Assembly: GCA_019359315.1 (NCBI GenBank)
Contig: JAHHHO010000003.1
Span: 1 to 64,000 of the forward strand
DNA from: Myxacorys californica WJT36-NPBG1
GTDB lineage: Bacteria; Cyanobacteriota; Cyanobacteriia; Leptolyngbyales; Leptolyngbyaceae
Length of the DNA: 64,000 nt
Direction of reading: 5' to 3'
The notes under the pieces were generated by a model. It saw only the letters and a list, made by a program, of their open reading frames with translations. It did no database searches and was not told the origin of the DNA. Positions 1 through 6,960 of this stretch are shown one piece after another. The first letter of the stretch is position 1; every line of letters begins with the position of its first letter. The position numbers were made by a program, and so were the translations under genes.

Positions 1-151
1 AAAACCTTGTGCTACTCGAAATCGGTTGAGATGCTCAGGCACTCAATTCGATTACTCTTGCACTACCTCAAATTTCGAGATGTGCCGATTCCATGCTAAT
101 TCATCTTCTCATTCAGCAACGCCGAAAATCTATATGGATCCAGATGTGAGT

Positions 152-739
152 CTAGGCGAACCAAGCTTGCCATGCCGCCCAGTTTTCCACAAGTCCTGCA
201 AACTCCACGTATCCCGCCGCCCTCGGATGCGCTCCGTCATAAGCTGCAACCTCTCGCATCCAAGTATCAGACTGTTTCAGCGTAGAAACCGTTTCTAGGT
301 AGGGCACAGATAACGCTTCACATGCGATCTCCATCTGCTTTGACAGTTCCTCAATCCGGGCCATTTGCTCAGCATCCTCGATCGGAGGTGCACCAATCAT
401 CAGCACTGGAAACCGCGATTTAGCCTCAGTCAGAATCGCTCGAAGATTATCTAGCGAATGGGCGATTTCCACACGTTGCCGCCCGTTTTCCACAGTCGTG
501 TCATTTGTTCCAAACGAGAATACTAACCGCCCATCTACCTCAGATGGAAGCCGCAACATCGCCTCTTGAAGCCACCGTTGACGGAGTTGCGTGCTAATCT
601 CACGACGAATGCCTAAATTGTAGTAAGTCACCTCATGCCCGTTCTGCCAAGCGGATTGGCAAATCCTACCTGCCCAACCCAGACAGCCTGGATCGCCCGT
701 ACCATTCACAAACGACTCTCCAAAAAAGCAAACGCGCAT
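152..739 (-). CDS. SGNH/GDSL-family hydrolase
   Basis: Predicted serine esterase or lipase of the SGNH fold, 195 residues, about the usual size for a single-domain member. Block I is FGESFVNG with the likely nucleophile Ser9; the usual GDS reads GES here. Block III is FGTND (Asn as oxyanion donor) and block V is DGAHPRAAGY with Asp168 and His171. I see no signal peptide, so it is probably cytoplasmic; the substrate cannot be told. It is divergent from the DUF2811 gene, and the stretch upstream of its start is the DnaA-box cluster. Three DnaA-like 9-mers also lie within the coding sequence (183-191, 465-473, 486-494). The family call is solid, the substrate open. Confidence 0.85.
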   Translation of the reverse strand: MRVCFFGESFVNGTGDPGCLGWAGRICQSAWQNGHEVTYYNLGIRREISTQLRQRWLQEAMLRLPSEVDGRLVFSFGTNDTTVENGRQRVEIAHSLDNLRAILTEAKSRFPVLMIGAPPIEDAEQMARIEELSKQMEIACEALSVPYLETVSTLKQSDTWMREVAAYDGAHPRAAGYVEFAGLVENWAAWQAWFA

Positions 740-821
740 AGTATTCCCTAAGAAATTCTTAAATCATCATTGGACTCTGATTGGACTGGCAAAACTTTAC
801 AAAACTTTACAGTTAGATCTG

Positions 822-981
822 TTTTCCCCATAGATTCCACAGGCAATCCACAAGACTTAGATTTCTTTTCCACACCTTTTCCACACCCTGCAAAAAGTTT
901 TCCACAGGATAAGAAGATAGGAGCGGCATTCCTTCGTGATCTGTGGATAAGTTCGAGAATTTGTGTTTCCACTGTGGAAAA
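822..981. other. DnaA-box cluster, candidate replication origin (oriC)
   Basis: Five 9-mers match the DnaA-box consensus TT(A/T)TCCACA exactly. TTTTCCACA is at 866-874, 877-885 and 898-906 on the plus strand. TTATCCACA is at 942-950 and TTTTCCACA at 973-981 on the minus strand. One- or two-mismatch boxes lie at 822-830, 833-841, 844-852 and 965-973. Two more exact copies (183-191, 486-494) and a near copy (465-473) sit in the adjacent SGNH gene. A 10-bp tandem repeat AAAACTTTAC (791-810) and AT-rich sequence lie on the left and could serve for unwinding. By chance about 0.5 copies of one 9-mer would be expected in the whole window. The boxes are seen directly; origin function is inferred. Neither dnaN nor dnaA is in view, so a DnaA-titration locus is the main alternative. 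Confidence 0.7.
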
Positions 982-1296
982 GCCCTTATTCCCTAAAGCA
1001 ATGTAACGAAAAAACGGCTGGAACCCTCATTCTTCCGTTGGCTCATTTTTGTCTCTCGTAAGATTGTTACCTTTCGCGATGTTGATCTTCTAGGAGCGAT
1101 CGCGCATTATGTAGCGACTAACTGAAAGCGCTCAGATGCAGCAGACCAAAGATTTCCCCAGACGGGAAGTTCAGAGACAGCATCTGATGGGCGCGAGTTT
1201 CTGATGTTCGTTTTCTCAGAAGTTATTCTTAGAACCCCAATCATCGAAGCTCCAGTTGTCAAATTCATTCACGTTACTAACGATTTGAGGTTTGTT
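982..1296. other. Intergenic stretch right of the DnaA-box cluster
   Basis: No convincing gene. It contains one HIP1-like site near 1097 and presumably the promoter and leader of the downstream DUF2811 gene. An open frame continues upstream from 1297 to 1204, but it lacks a ribosome-binding site and any recognisable extension of the family, so I treat it as non-coding. Confidence 0.5.
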
Positions 1297-1509
1297 ATGG
1301 ATACTAACGTCAGCATTCTTGTCGAGATTCCTGAAACCCTGCACCAGTCGTTTCTCAAATTTTTGGATGGTTGCCCAGAGTGGGATCAAGACCGCGTGAT
1401 GTCGGCGGCGTTGTCATTGTTTTTGCTGCAAAACCGCATGACCAACGATCGCCAGACCGCTCGCATCTATCTAGATTCTCTGTTTAAGCGTCCTGTTGAA
1501 CAGCTTTAG
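1297..1509 (+). CDS. DUF2811 family small protein
   Basis: A 70-residue soluble protein matching the cyanobacterial DUF2811 family from its first residues (MDTNVSILVEIPETLHQ) through a helical middle (WDQDRVMSAALSLFLLQN). The function of the family is unknown to me. I chose the ATG at 1297 because GAGG at 1287-1290 sits six bases upstream and the family normally starts there; a 31-residue longer frame exists but has no such support. It lies between the DnaA-box cluster and a nuclease gene on the same strand, 48 bp before the latter, so the two may be cotranscribed. Confidence 0.8.
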   Translation: MDTNVSILVEIPETLHQSFLKFLDGCPEWDQDRVMSAALSLFLLQNRMTNDRQTARIYLDSLFKRPVEQL

Positions 1510-1557
1510 TCCTTCAAAAAACACACGGTTTAGTTCTTTTTCGCGGATGGTTGAGCG

Positions 1558-2352
1558 ATGTCGTACCAAATTTCTGCTACAAAATTGCAAGCGTATAACC
1601 GATGTCCGTATGCCTATTATTTGCGCTACGAGCGGCGATTCAACTCCAATGAATTTTTTGGCTCTGCCGCGTTGGGAACATCGTTGCATCAAGCGTTGGC
1701 AATCTTGCATCGGGATTGGCATTATCACGAGCCGTTGCCTAAACGGACGTGGGTTTATCATTGCTGGGATCAGGCAAGCGCAGGGTTGACACCTACCCAA
1801 GTCGAAGAAGGGCGCGCCATTTTAGAAGGGTATTACGACAAGTTCATCACGCCAGAAGGTGCGCTGAGTAGGCCACTTGCCGTAGAGGGAAAGATCCAGG
1901 CAGTGCTGCACGTTGAGAACCTGGAGTTTCTAATTAGTGGGCGCTACGATCGCATCGATTTTATCGACGGCGGGCTAGAGCTGATCGATTACAAATCGAG
2001 CCGCGATTTCAAGATTCCGGCGAGTGATGAGATGGATTTGCAAATTGGGCTGTACTTTTTGGCGCTAGAGCAAACCTATCAGCAGAGTTTGAAATATCTC
2101 AGTTTGTGGTTTCTGAGAACGGGTGAGAAAGTCCGCTATCGGGCGACGCAACGCCACAAAAAACAAGTGCGATCGGTGATTTCTGGTCTCGCTTTGCGAC
2201 TGAGACAAGATGAGATCTGGGAACCGACGCCCGGAAAACAGTGCGATCGCTGTGCTTATGCTCGCTATTGTCCCGCCATTACAGCCGAGCCGTCCCCGCT
2301 TCCCGCTACTCTAAGCGCCTCTCCAGAGCTACAACTTGCGCTGAGGCTGTAA
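1558..2352 (+). CDS. PD-(D/E)XK nuclease, RecB/Cas4-like with Fe-S cysteines
   Basis: A 264-residue stand-alone nuclease of the RecB/Cas4/AddB C-terminal type. An N-terminal cysteine in the segment YNRCPYAYYLRY pairs with a C-terminal set CDRCAYARYC, giving the four cysteines that usually hold a 4Fe-4S cluster. The active-site core is visible as GRYDRID followed by LELIDYKSS (acidic residue, then Glu/Asp-x-Lys). It is expected to cut or resect DNA ends. No helicase or Cas gene is adjacent and no CRISPR array is nearby, so it is not an obvious adaptation Cas4. Its position next to the DnaA-box cluster suggests a housekeeping repair role, which is inference. Confidence 0.85.
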   Translation: MSYQISATKLQAYNRCPYAYYLRYERRFNSNEFFGSAALGTSLHQALAILHRDWHYHEPLPKRTWVYHCWDQASAGLTPTQVEEGRAILEGYYDKFITPEGALSRPLAVEGKIQAVLHVENLEFLISGRYDRIDFIDGGLELIDYKSSRDFKIPASDEMDLQIGLYFLALEQTYQQSLKYLSLWFLRTGEKVRYRATQRHKKQVRSVISGLALRLRQDEIWEPTPGKQCDRCAYARYCPAITAEPSPLPATLSASPELQLALRL

Positions 2353-2699
2353 TTCGACTAGTTCAGTTCATTTCTGAAATCTCAAACTCTAGTTCCCCAT
2401 GTGGGAGCTAGGGAGCGGATTTTCCTGTGTCAACAATTCTTAATTTAACGGTTGAGTGTCTAACATGAATCGGTTTATCGAACTTTCCAGGCAACAAGAA
2501 TTTGCATCCTTTCAGATCTCTATTTATAGAGACGATCGGGCTTACTGTGGCTATGCGGTTCACTGTTTCCGCAAACCTTTTGCGCCTATTCCTGCACGAG
2601 TTTACGCTACGCGCATTGCAGAAGATTTGCTCCTTAGCGAATGTTCTGTTCGGAAGTTTAACGGTTAAGCTTGACGGGATTAATTTGACGGAATTAAGT
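2353..2699. other. Intergenic region between convergent genes
   Basis: No gene that I can support. Two weak plus-strand open frames (70 and 110 codons, 2456-2834) match no family I recognise; one starts with GTG and the other runs into the opposing kinase gene. A near-perfect 14-bp tandem duplication (12 of 14 identical) occupies 2671-2698, just before the kinase stop codon. Confidence 0.5.
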
Positions 2700-4457
2700 T
2701 TAACCGGGACTTGTAGAAGCCAGTTTCAGTTCATAAGGAATTGCTTTTCTCGTCTTGGGAACGATCACAATTTGATACGTTCCTGTCTGTTCGATCCTTC
2801 CCGACCAGGACGGTTCTATCGATTCTCTTACTAAAGGCAAATCGTCAGGCGAAACGATCGAGAGACTGGCGCTTTTTGAAGGTACTTTTAGCGACAGTTG
2901 AATCTTCTGTCCTTTCTGAAGCTGCACCGTGTAGAGTTTCCCTTGTCCAGCTTTCAGCGTTTCGGATAGAGTTGCTTGTGATGTAATGTTTTTGAGTATA
3001 GATTGATTTTTAGTCGCGTTGATCTGATTCTGCGCGATCGCATACCAGACTTGACCCAACGTTCTTGGATTCATTTGTTTTCGTTCTAACTCTGGAAACG
3101 AATAGAGAAATTTTGCGTCGGTTAAAACTTCAATTGACTGATCTGTAACCTTAAGTGATTGGAGTTCTAACAACCAGGTGTTGTAACTTGCTCGATTGTA
3201 ATTCCCCATTCCGATTTGCGATTCTTGACTTAGCTGCTCTAGCGAGTTTGTCAATCTAGTTGATATCGCATTCCATTCCGGTGGTTTTTCGGTATTCAAT
3301 TTATCTTTTAGCTGCGGATATTTAATAGAAAAGATTTCATTGACCAGTTGCTCTAGCAAGTCAGGGGAAACAGCCACCGTTCGAGGCGGAGCTTTTGAAG
3401 GTTGACTCGGCGATGGCGTAGCGGCTGGAGGAGTGTCTCCAATTCGTTCGAGCTTGATCGAGGTCATCGCGTTTTCAGCAGAGGCAAAAACAGTCGGCGA
3501 TAAATGGAGAATTATTCTCCAGGCCGCAATGCTTGCAAGCCCGATCAAAACGGTGGCAAGAACGAGATCTCCAACTCTTTTCGAGGCAATTTCATTCTCC
3601 AAATCTTCGGGCTGAGTCGCACGAAGTGCATCCATCACACGCCGAGCCGATGAGTAGCGGCGATTTGGACTAGGTGATAGCATCCGATCGAGAATCTGCG
3701 AAAACTGAGGACTGATCGACATGCCTTGCCAGGTCCAACGTTGCGTGTTGCCGTCGTAAAGATCTTCGGGCGGGCATCCCGTCAGAAGAACCAGCGCGAT
3801 CGCGGCAAGAGCATACAAATCGCTGTCAGGTGCAATCCGATTTTCTAAGCGTTGCTCTGGTGGCGCAAAAGCAGTACATGGAATCAAGAGATGATCAATG
3901 GGTAAGCCAAACTCGACTAAAACAGGATGGCTACTGCGATTCTCGGAAGGTTCGCTCAGCACAATGCAATCTGGTGTCAGGTGCTGATGAAAAATCTGGC
4001 GTTTGTGGAGTGTGTTTAGCGTTGGAAGAATGGTTTCAAAAAGGTGTCTTACTTCTAATTCTGAAAACGATTGTCCTCCTGCTAAGCGATCCTTTAGGAG
4101 CGATCGATAGGTTTGTCCAACAATATATTCCCGCACCAAATATAGACGTTGTTCGTAAATTAATGCTGTTTGATAGTGGGCAAACTGAGAGGGGTTGAGT
4201 TGGTTTAGCTGCCCAAATTCGTGTTGCAATTCTTCTTTTAGGTCTTCTAAATATTGCTCGGATTGCTGCGGGTACTCGTTCAGATTGGAGTCCTGCGGAG
4301 TTTCTTCTAACACAATCCACTCTTCAAGCACACAGAATTCCTGCTGTTGTGTTTGATCGATTGCTAAATAAATCCAGCCGCATCTGCCTTGTCTCAAGAC
4401 GTTTTGAATGCGGTAGTGTTTGTGCAGAAGGGAACCGACAGGGAGAGGTGAATACAT
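2700..4457 (-). CDS. Membrane-anchored pseudokinase (Ser/Thr-kinase-like) with extracytoplasmic C-terminus
   Basis: A 585-residue protein. Residues about 10-285 follow the bacterial Ser/Thr kinase fold, including the Gly-rich start (VLRQGRCGWIY) and the APPEQR/SDLYALA block of the C-lobe. The catalytic residues are lost: the VAxK lysine position reads VLEEW, the HRDLKPxN loop reads HQHLTPDC, and DFG reads EFG. A single membrane helix at about 300-322 (LVLATVLIGLASIAAWRII) follows. It is followed by a Pro/Ser linker, an IMS-like helical region (about 370-480) and a beta-rich tail resembling a PPC domain (about 500-580). It therefore probably binds or senses something without phosphorylating. 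It is convergent with the nuclease gene upstream on the map and stands alone. Confidence 0.8.
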   Translation of the reverse strand: MYSPLPVGSLLHKHYRIQNVLRQGRCGWIYLAIDQTQQQEFCVLEEWIVLEETPQDSNLNEYPQQSEQYLEDLKEELQHEFGQLNQLNPSQFAHYQTALIYEQRLYLVREYIVGQTYRSLLKDRLAGGQSFSELEVRHLFETILPTLNTLHKRQIFHQHLTPDCIVLSEPSENRSSHPVLVEFGLPIDHLLIPCTAFAPPEQRLENRIAPDSDLYALAAIALVLLTGCPPEDLYDGNTQRWTWQGMSISPQFSQILDRMLSPSPNRRYSSARRVMDALRATQPEDLENEIASKRVGDLVLATVLIGLASIAAWRIILHLSPTVFASAENAMTSIKLERIGDTPPAATPSPSQPSKAPPRTVAVSPDLLEQLVNEIFSIKYPQLKDKLNTEKPPEWNAISTRLTNSLEQLSQESQIGMGNYNRASYNTWLLELQSLKVTDQSIEVLTDAKFLYSFPELERKQMNPRTLGQVWYAIAQNQINATKNQSILKNITSQATLSETLKAGQGKLYTVQLQKGQKIQLSLKVPSKSASLSIVSPDDLPLVRESIEPSWSGRIEQTGTYQIVIVPKTRKAIPYELKLASTSPG

Positions 4458-4585
4458 AGGAATGTCTGTTGCTATGAACGGCGTTCTAAAACTGTCTTTT
4501 GATTACTAGTATTTTGGTACTAATGTATCACTAGTCAATTTCTTGTGCCAAGTTTCATAACCAATAACTGCTACTCAGTAGTACA

Positions 4586-4615
4586 CGATCCTTCGGAGCT
4601 TCGCGAAGCGAATCG
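4586..4615. repeat. 30-bp dispersed palindromic repeat, intergenic copy
   Basis: It begins CGATCCTTCGGAGCTTCGCG and ends CGAAGCGAATCG, with internal dyad symmetry around TTCGCGAA. Its reverse complement matches a 30-bp stretch inside glpK (49587-49616) at 28 of 30 positions. A copy with about eight bases deleted lies at 51031-51055. A partial relative (TCCTTCGGAGCTTG) is seen at 11101-11114. This is a REP/HIP-like small interspersed element. Confidence 0.75.
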
Positions 4616-4668
4616 TAAAAAACTGCGTATCTAGCCCGATTTTTTCAACTCACTCTGAATTTGATTTT

Positions 4669-4708
4669 GAGAACTTTAATATTGATTTCGAGAACTTTAA
4701 TATTGATT
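4669..4708. repeat. 19-bp direct repeat, two copies
   Basis: GAGAACTTTAATATTGATT occurs at 4669-4687 and again, identical, at 4690-4708 (21-bp period). It lies in non-coding AT-rich sequence, with no visible role. Confidence 0.85.
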
Positions 4709-4887
4709 ACCAGAAAAGGAAATCTAATTTTGAGAATTGATAGATAAGTTTCTTTTAAGCAAAATTTAATTCGCTATAAACGTTTATTGATTTTGAGTTC
4801 TGGTTTATTGATTTACCTCAAACCCAATTAGATTTGCTGAGGGACTTAGCCTAAGTTGAGAGAAGCAACTAAAGCGATCGCAAGAGC

Positions 4888-4944
4888 TTTACAACAATCG
4901 CGAGACTCTGCAAGAATCGTGAGATCCTGCAAGAATCGCGGGTC
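4888..4944. repeat. Three degenerate 19-bp tandem copies
   Basis: Units 4888-4906, 4907-4925 and 4926-4944 share the pattern CTGCAAGAATCGYGAGAT; the last two are the closest match. They are too short and too close together for a CRISPR array. A tandem protein-binding site or simple slippage expansion are both possible. Confidence 0.6.
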
Positions 4945-5056
4945 TCAGTAAAACTACATTCTGTTTGCTAAGAAGTACGGTAACGACCCATGAGATAACT
5001 TGTCTACTTTAAACAGACTGAGCAGACTCTTAGTAGGACAATTTCCTAATGTCACT

Positions 5057-5120
5057 GAAAGCATAACTTCTCCATGACGGAACGCTGATGCTGCCAATCT
5101 TATCTAGAGAAGTTATGCTT
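5057..5120. repeat. Inverted repeat upstream of the Doc module
   Basis: AAGCATAACTTCTC (5059-5072) is perfectly complementary to GAGAAGTTATGCTT (5107-5120), with a 34-nt loop. The left arm, extended to 5057-5078, also recurs in inverse orientation at 5880-5901 on the far side of the toxin gene (20 of 22 identical). This could be an operator or hairpin for the toxin-antitoxin operon, or ends of a small mobile unit. Confidence 0.65.
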
Positions 5121-5264
5121 CCGATACTTAACTAAATCTCTCTACGGTCGTTACAGTCTGGTTTCAAAGTGAGAGGCGTTTACAATAGTTGGAATGTTGG
5201 CTGACAAATCTAGCGTTCCAATGCTTAGTAATAGCAGTAAGCAAAATTACCCGCTCAACACCCA

Positions 5265-5453
5265 ATGGATACTAAAGATCTCATCATTCAGGAACTCAAT
5301 CAACTCCCTGAAGCGCTATTGCCGAGGGTGCTTGAATCCATTCGTCAACTGAAAGATTCTGAACAAGACACTGCTAAAAAGCAAGTTTGGCAAGCTTATC
5401 TAGAATCAGAACAAGAAAATGAGGAGGTCTATCAGCGTCTTGCAAACTCCTAA
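5265..5453 (+). CDS. Putative antitoxin of a Doc-type toxin-antitoxin module
   Basis: A 62-residue, acidic, helical protein that lies directly upstream of a Doc/Fic-fold toxin and overlaps its start. Its tail (AYLESEQENEEVYQRLANS) resembles the C-terminal segment of small antitoxins that cyanobacteria often place before death-on-curing genes. No DNA-binding fold is obvious in it. The operon order antitoxin-toxin and the tight overlap support translational coupling. The role is inferred mainly from context. Confidence 0.7.
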   Translation: MDTKDLIIQELNQLPEALLPRVLESIRQLKDSEQDTAKKQVWQAYLESEQENEEVYQRLANS

Positions 5454-5835
5454 ATTTCTTGAGTTAGATGATGTGTTGCGGATTCACGAACGGCAGATTG
5501 AGAAATTTGGCGGAACATCAGGCGTTCGCGATCAGGGACTACTGGATTCTGCTTTGTCTCAACCGCAAGCCACGTTCTCAGGAGAACTACTTCATACAAC
5601 GGTTTGGGAGCAAGCCGCCGCTTACCTGTTCCATTTAGCCATGAATCATCCGTTCCTAGATGGCAACAAGCGTAATGCCTTTGCGGTTATGGATACCTTT
5701 TTACGACTAAACGGTTTTGTCCTAAATCTCAGTCAATCTCAAAAATACGAGTTTGTCATTCAAGTCGTGGAAAGAAAATTGAGCAAAGAAGATCTAGCAA
5801 GTTACCTTAAACAATCCTGTATCAACCGTTCCTAA
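5440..5835 (+). CDS. doc: Death-on-curing (Doc/Fic) family toxin
   Basis: A Doc-type Fic-fold protein, a family whose members phosphorylate or AMPylate targets such as EF-Tu. The signature HPFLDGNKRNAF (HxFxxGNKR) and the N-terminal LDDVLRIHERQIEKFGG typical of Doc are present, at normal family length. The start is uncertain. An ATG at 5419 lies upstream of the strong AGGAGG at 5422-5427, so that Shine-Dalgarno cannot serve it. I prefer the TTG at 5440 (LQTPKFLEL), about 12 bases after it, where the family usually begins. It overlaps the antitoxin by 14 bp and is flanked by related repeats (5057-5078 and 5880-5901). Confidence 0.85.
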   Translation: MQTPKFLELDDVLRIHERQIEKFGGTSGVRDQGLLDSALSQPQATFSGELLHTTVWEQAAAYLFHLAMNHPFLDGNKRNAFAVMDTFLRLNGFVLNLSQSQKYEFVIQVVERKLSKEDLASYLKQSCINRS

Positions 5836-5879
5836 CTTTAAAGGTTGAACCAACGAAACTGTGTTGCTTCCAAGTAACA

Positions 5880-5901
5880 GTCACGGAGAAGTTATGGTTT
5901 C
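5880..5901 (+). repeat. Right-hand copy of the repeat flanking the Doc module
   Basis: It matches the reverse complement of 5057-5078 at 20 of 22 positions, with core GGAGAAGTTATG. The pair therefore bracket the toxin-antitoxin genes in inverted orientation. Confidence 0.7.
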
Positions 5902-5938
5902 GCCATCAGAAAAGATATCGTTTTATCGACACTTAAAT

Positions 5939-6901
5939 TTAAACAATTTTAGAAGCATCATGAAACTTACTAAAATCAATCGCAGTACCATCAGGAGTGT
6001 CGATAAAAATATCCGTAAATTGATAATTCCAAAGAATGTCTCGCAGAATATAAGAATAGCGAGCGTGAATCGTTTGAGAAACAGTTTCATCAATCCCAGT
6101 CAATGAAACAACGACTTCAGTATTGTCTCGTGATAAATTCCCAGGCGTCATCCCATACAACGGACTGTCAACATCGATGGGATGCATAGCTGTCCAGGTG
6201 AGACCAAACACAGGGTTATGCTCACGACTCAGTTTAAGATCATAGAACCGTCGCATGGCTTGACCTTCTTGCGTCACCTCATTCTGCACCAAAGAAACCC
6301 ATAATCGAGCTTCCAAAATCTGATTGGTGCGCTGATTTGCCGTCCGAAACATCAGCGTTGGCACACCGTTATACGGCGCAATCACCGCCACTCGACTAAA
6401 TAGTACCTTAGCCGTTGGGCGAGCCAATCTTGCAAATGCCAATCCTGTGACTATCGCAACGCCTAATAACCCCAGCATTGCCTCAATCGACACGACAATA
6501 TTGGCATAAAAGGTATTGGGCGAAATTGCACCATAGCCAATCGTTCCCATCGTTTGGACACTAAAGAAAAAGGCATCCCAAAACGAACCCGGTTGAGCAT
6601 TGTTCAGATTGTTGTCGCCAATCAGATACGCGATCGCAAACAGTGCATTCGTGCAAATGTAGGACAGAACCGTTAATGTCCAAAACTGCGTCCAAGACAT
6701 GGTTAGCAGCAGGTAATACAGATCCTCCCAAGGAGACTGCTTCATCCCTAGCCGAATAATATTGGGGCGTCCTTTCGAGTTCAACGCTCGTCGTACCGAA
6801 TCTGACACCACTCGAGGTGGATCGCCTTGAACGTAATTTTGCTCAGCCTTGTGTCGTGAACCGCGCCCTGTTCGCGCCCATCGATTCTGAAATTTGCTCA
6901 T
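5939..6901 (-). CDS. Inward-rectifier (KirBac-type) potassium channel
   Basis: A 320-residue tetrameric-type potassium channel of the inner membrane. After a basic cytoplasmic N-terminus come the slide helix and first membrane helix (about 70-95), a pore loop with the selectivity filter TIGYG, and a second helix (IVVSIEAMLGLLGVAIVTGLAFAR). The remaining half is the beta-sandwich cytoplasmic domain typical of Kir proteins (LMFRTANQRTNQI, YDLKLSR, FGLTWTAMHPID). This two-helix plus Kir-domain plan separates it from other 2TM channels. It stands alone, convergent with the Doc module, 59 bp after the ggt-like gene on the same strand. Confidence 0.92.
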   Translation of the reverse strand: MSKFQNRWARTGRGSRHKAEQNYVQGDPPRVVSDSVRRALNSKGRPNIIRLGMKQSPWEDLYYLLLTMSWTQFWTLTVLSYICTNALFAIAYLIGDNNLNNAQPGSFWDAFFFSVQTMGTIGYGAISPNTFYANIVVSIEAMLGLLGVAIVTGLAFARLARPTAKVLFSRVAVIAPYNGVPTLMFRTANQRTNQILEARLWVSLVQNEVTQEGQAMRRFYDLKLSREHNPVFGLTWTAMHPIDVDSPLYGMTPGNLSRDNTEVVVSLTGIDETVSQTIHARYSYILRDILWNYQFTDIFIDTPDGTAIDFSKFHDASKIV

Positions 6902-6960
6902 AACGTGTGCGATCGCTAGGATGATGGAAATTCTAGCGCCTTTCTACTAAGCCAGTGTGA

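Larger units (their letters stand above)
4458..5264. other. Repeat-rich intergenic spacer
   Basis: About 800 bp without a gene I can support. It holds, from left to right: a 30-bp palindromic dispersed repeat (4586-4615); a 19-bp direct repeat with 21-bp period (4669-4687, 4690-4708); three degenerate 19-bp tandem copies (4888-4944); and a perfect 14-bp inverted repeat (5059-5072 with 5107-5120) just ahead of the toxin-antitoxin module. The AT content is clearly higher than in the flanking genes. Confidence 0.6.

Noticed and set aside
770-1006. Overlapping open frames on both strands in the DnaA-box region
   Set aside because: They are built on repeated TTTTCCACA sequence, have no ribosome-binding site or recognisable product, and overlap each other.
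1558-2352. Cas4 of a CRISPR-Cas adaptation module
   Set aside because: The motif set fits the Cas4/RecB fold, but there is no cas1/cas2 and no array in the window; treated as a stand-alone nuclease.
2456-2834. Two short plus-strand frames (70 and 110 codons)
   Set aside because: One starts with GTG and the other runs into the opposing kinase gene; no family resemblance and they overlap each other.
4888-4944. CRISPR-like array
   Set aside because: Units are 19 bp with no spacers and only three copies; no cas genes nearby.
5861-6106. 81-codon frame after the Doc gene
   Set aside because: It runs antisense into the end of the KirBac gene and contains the 22-bp repeat near its start; unlikely to be coding.
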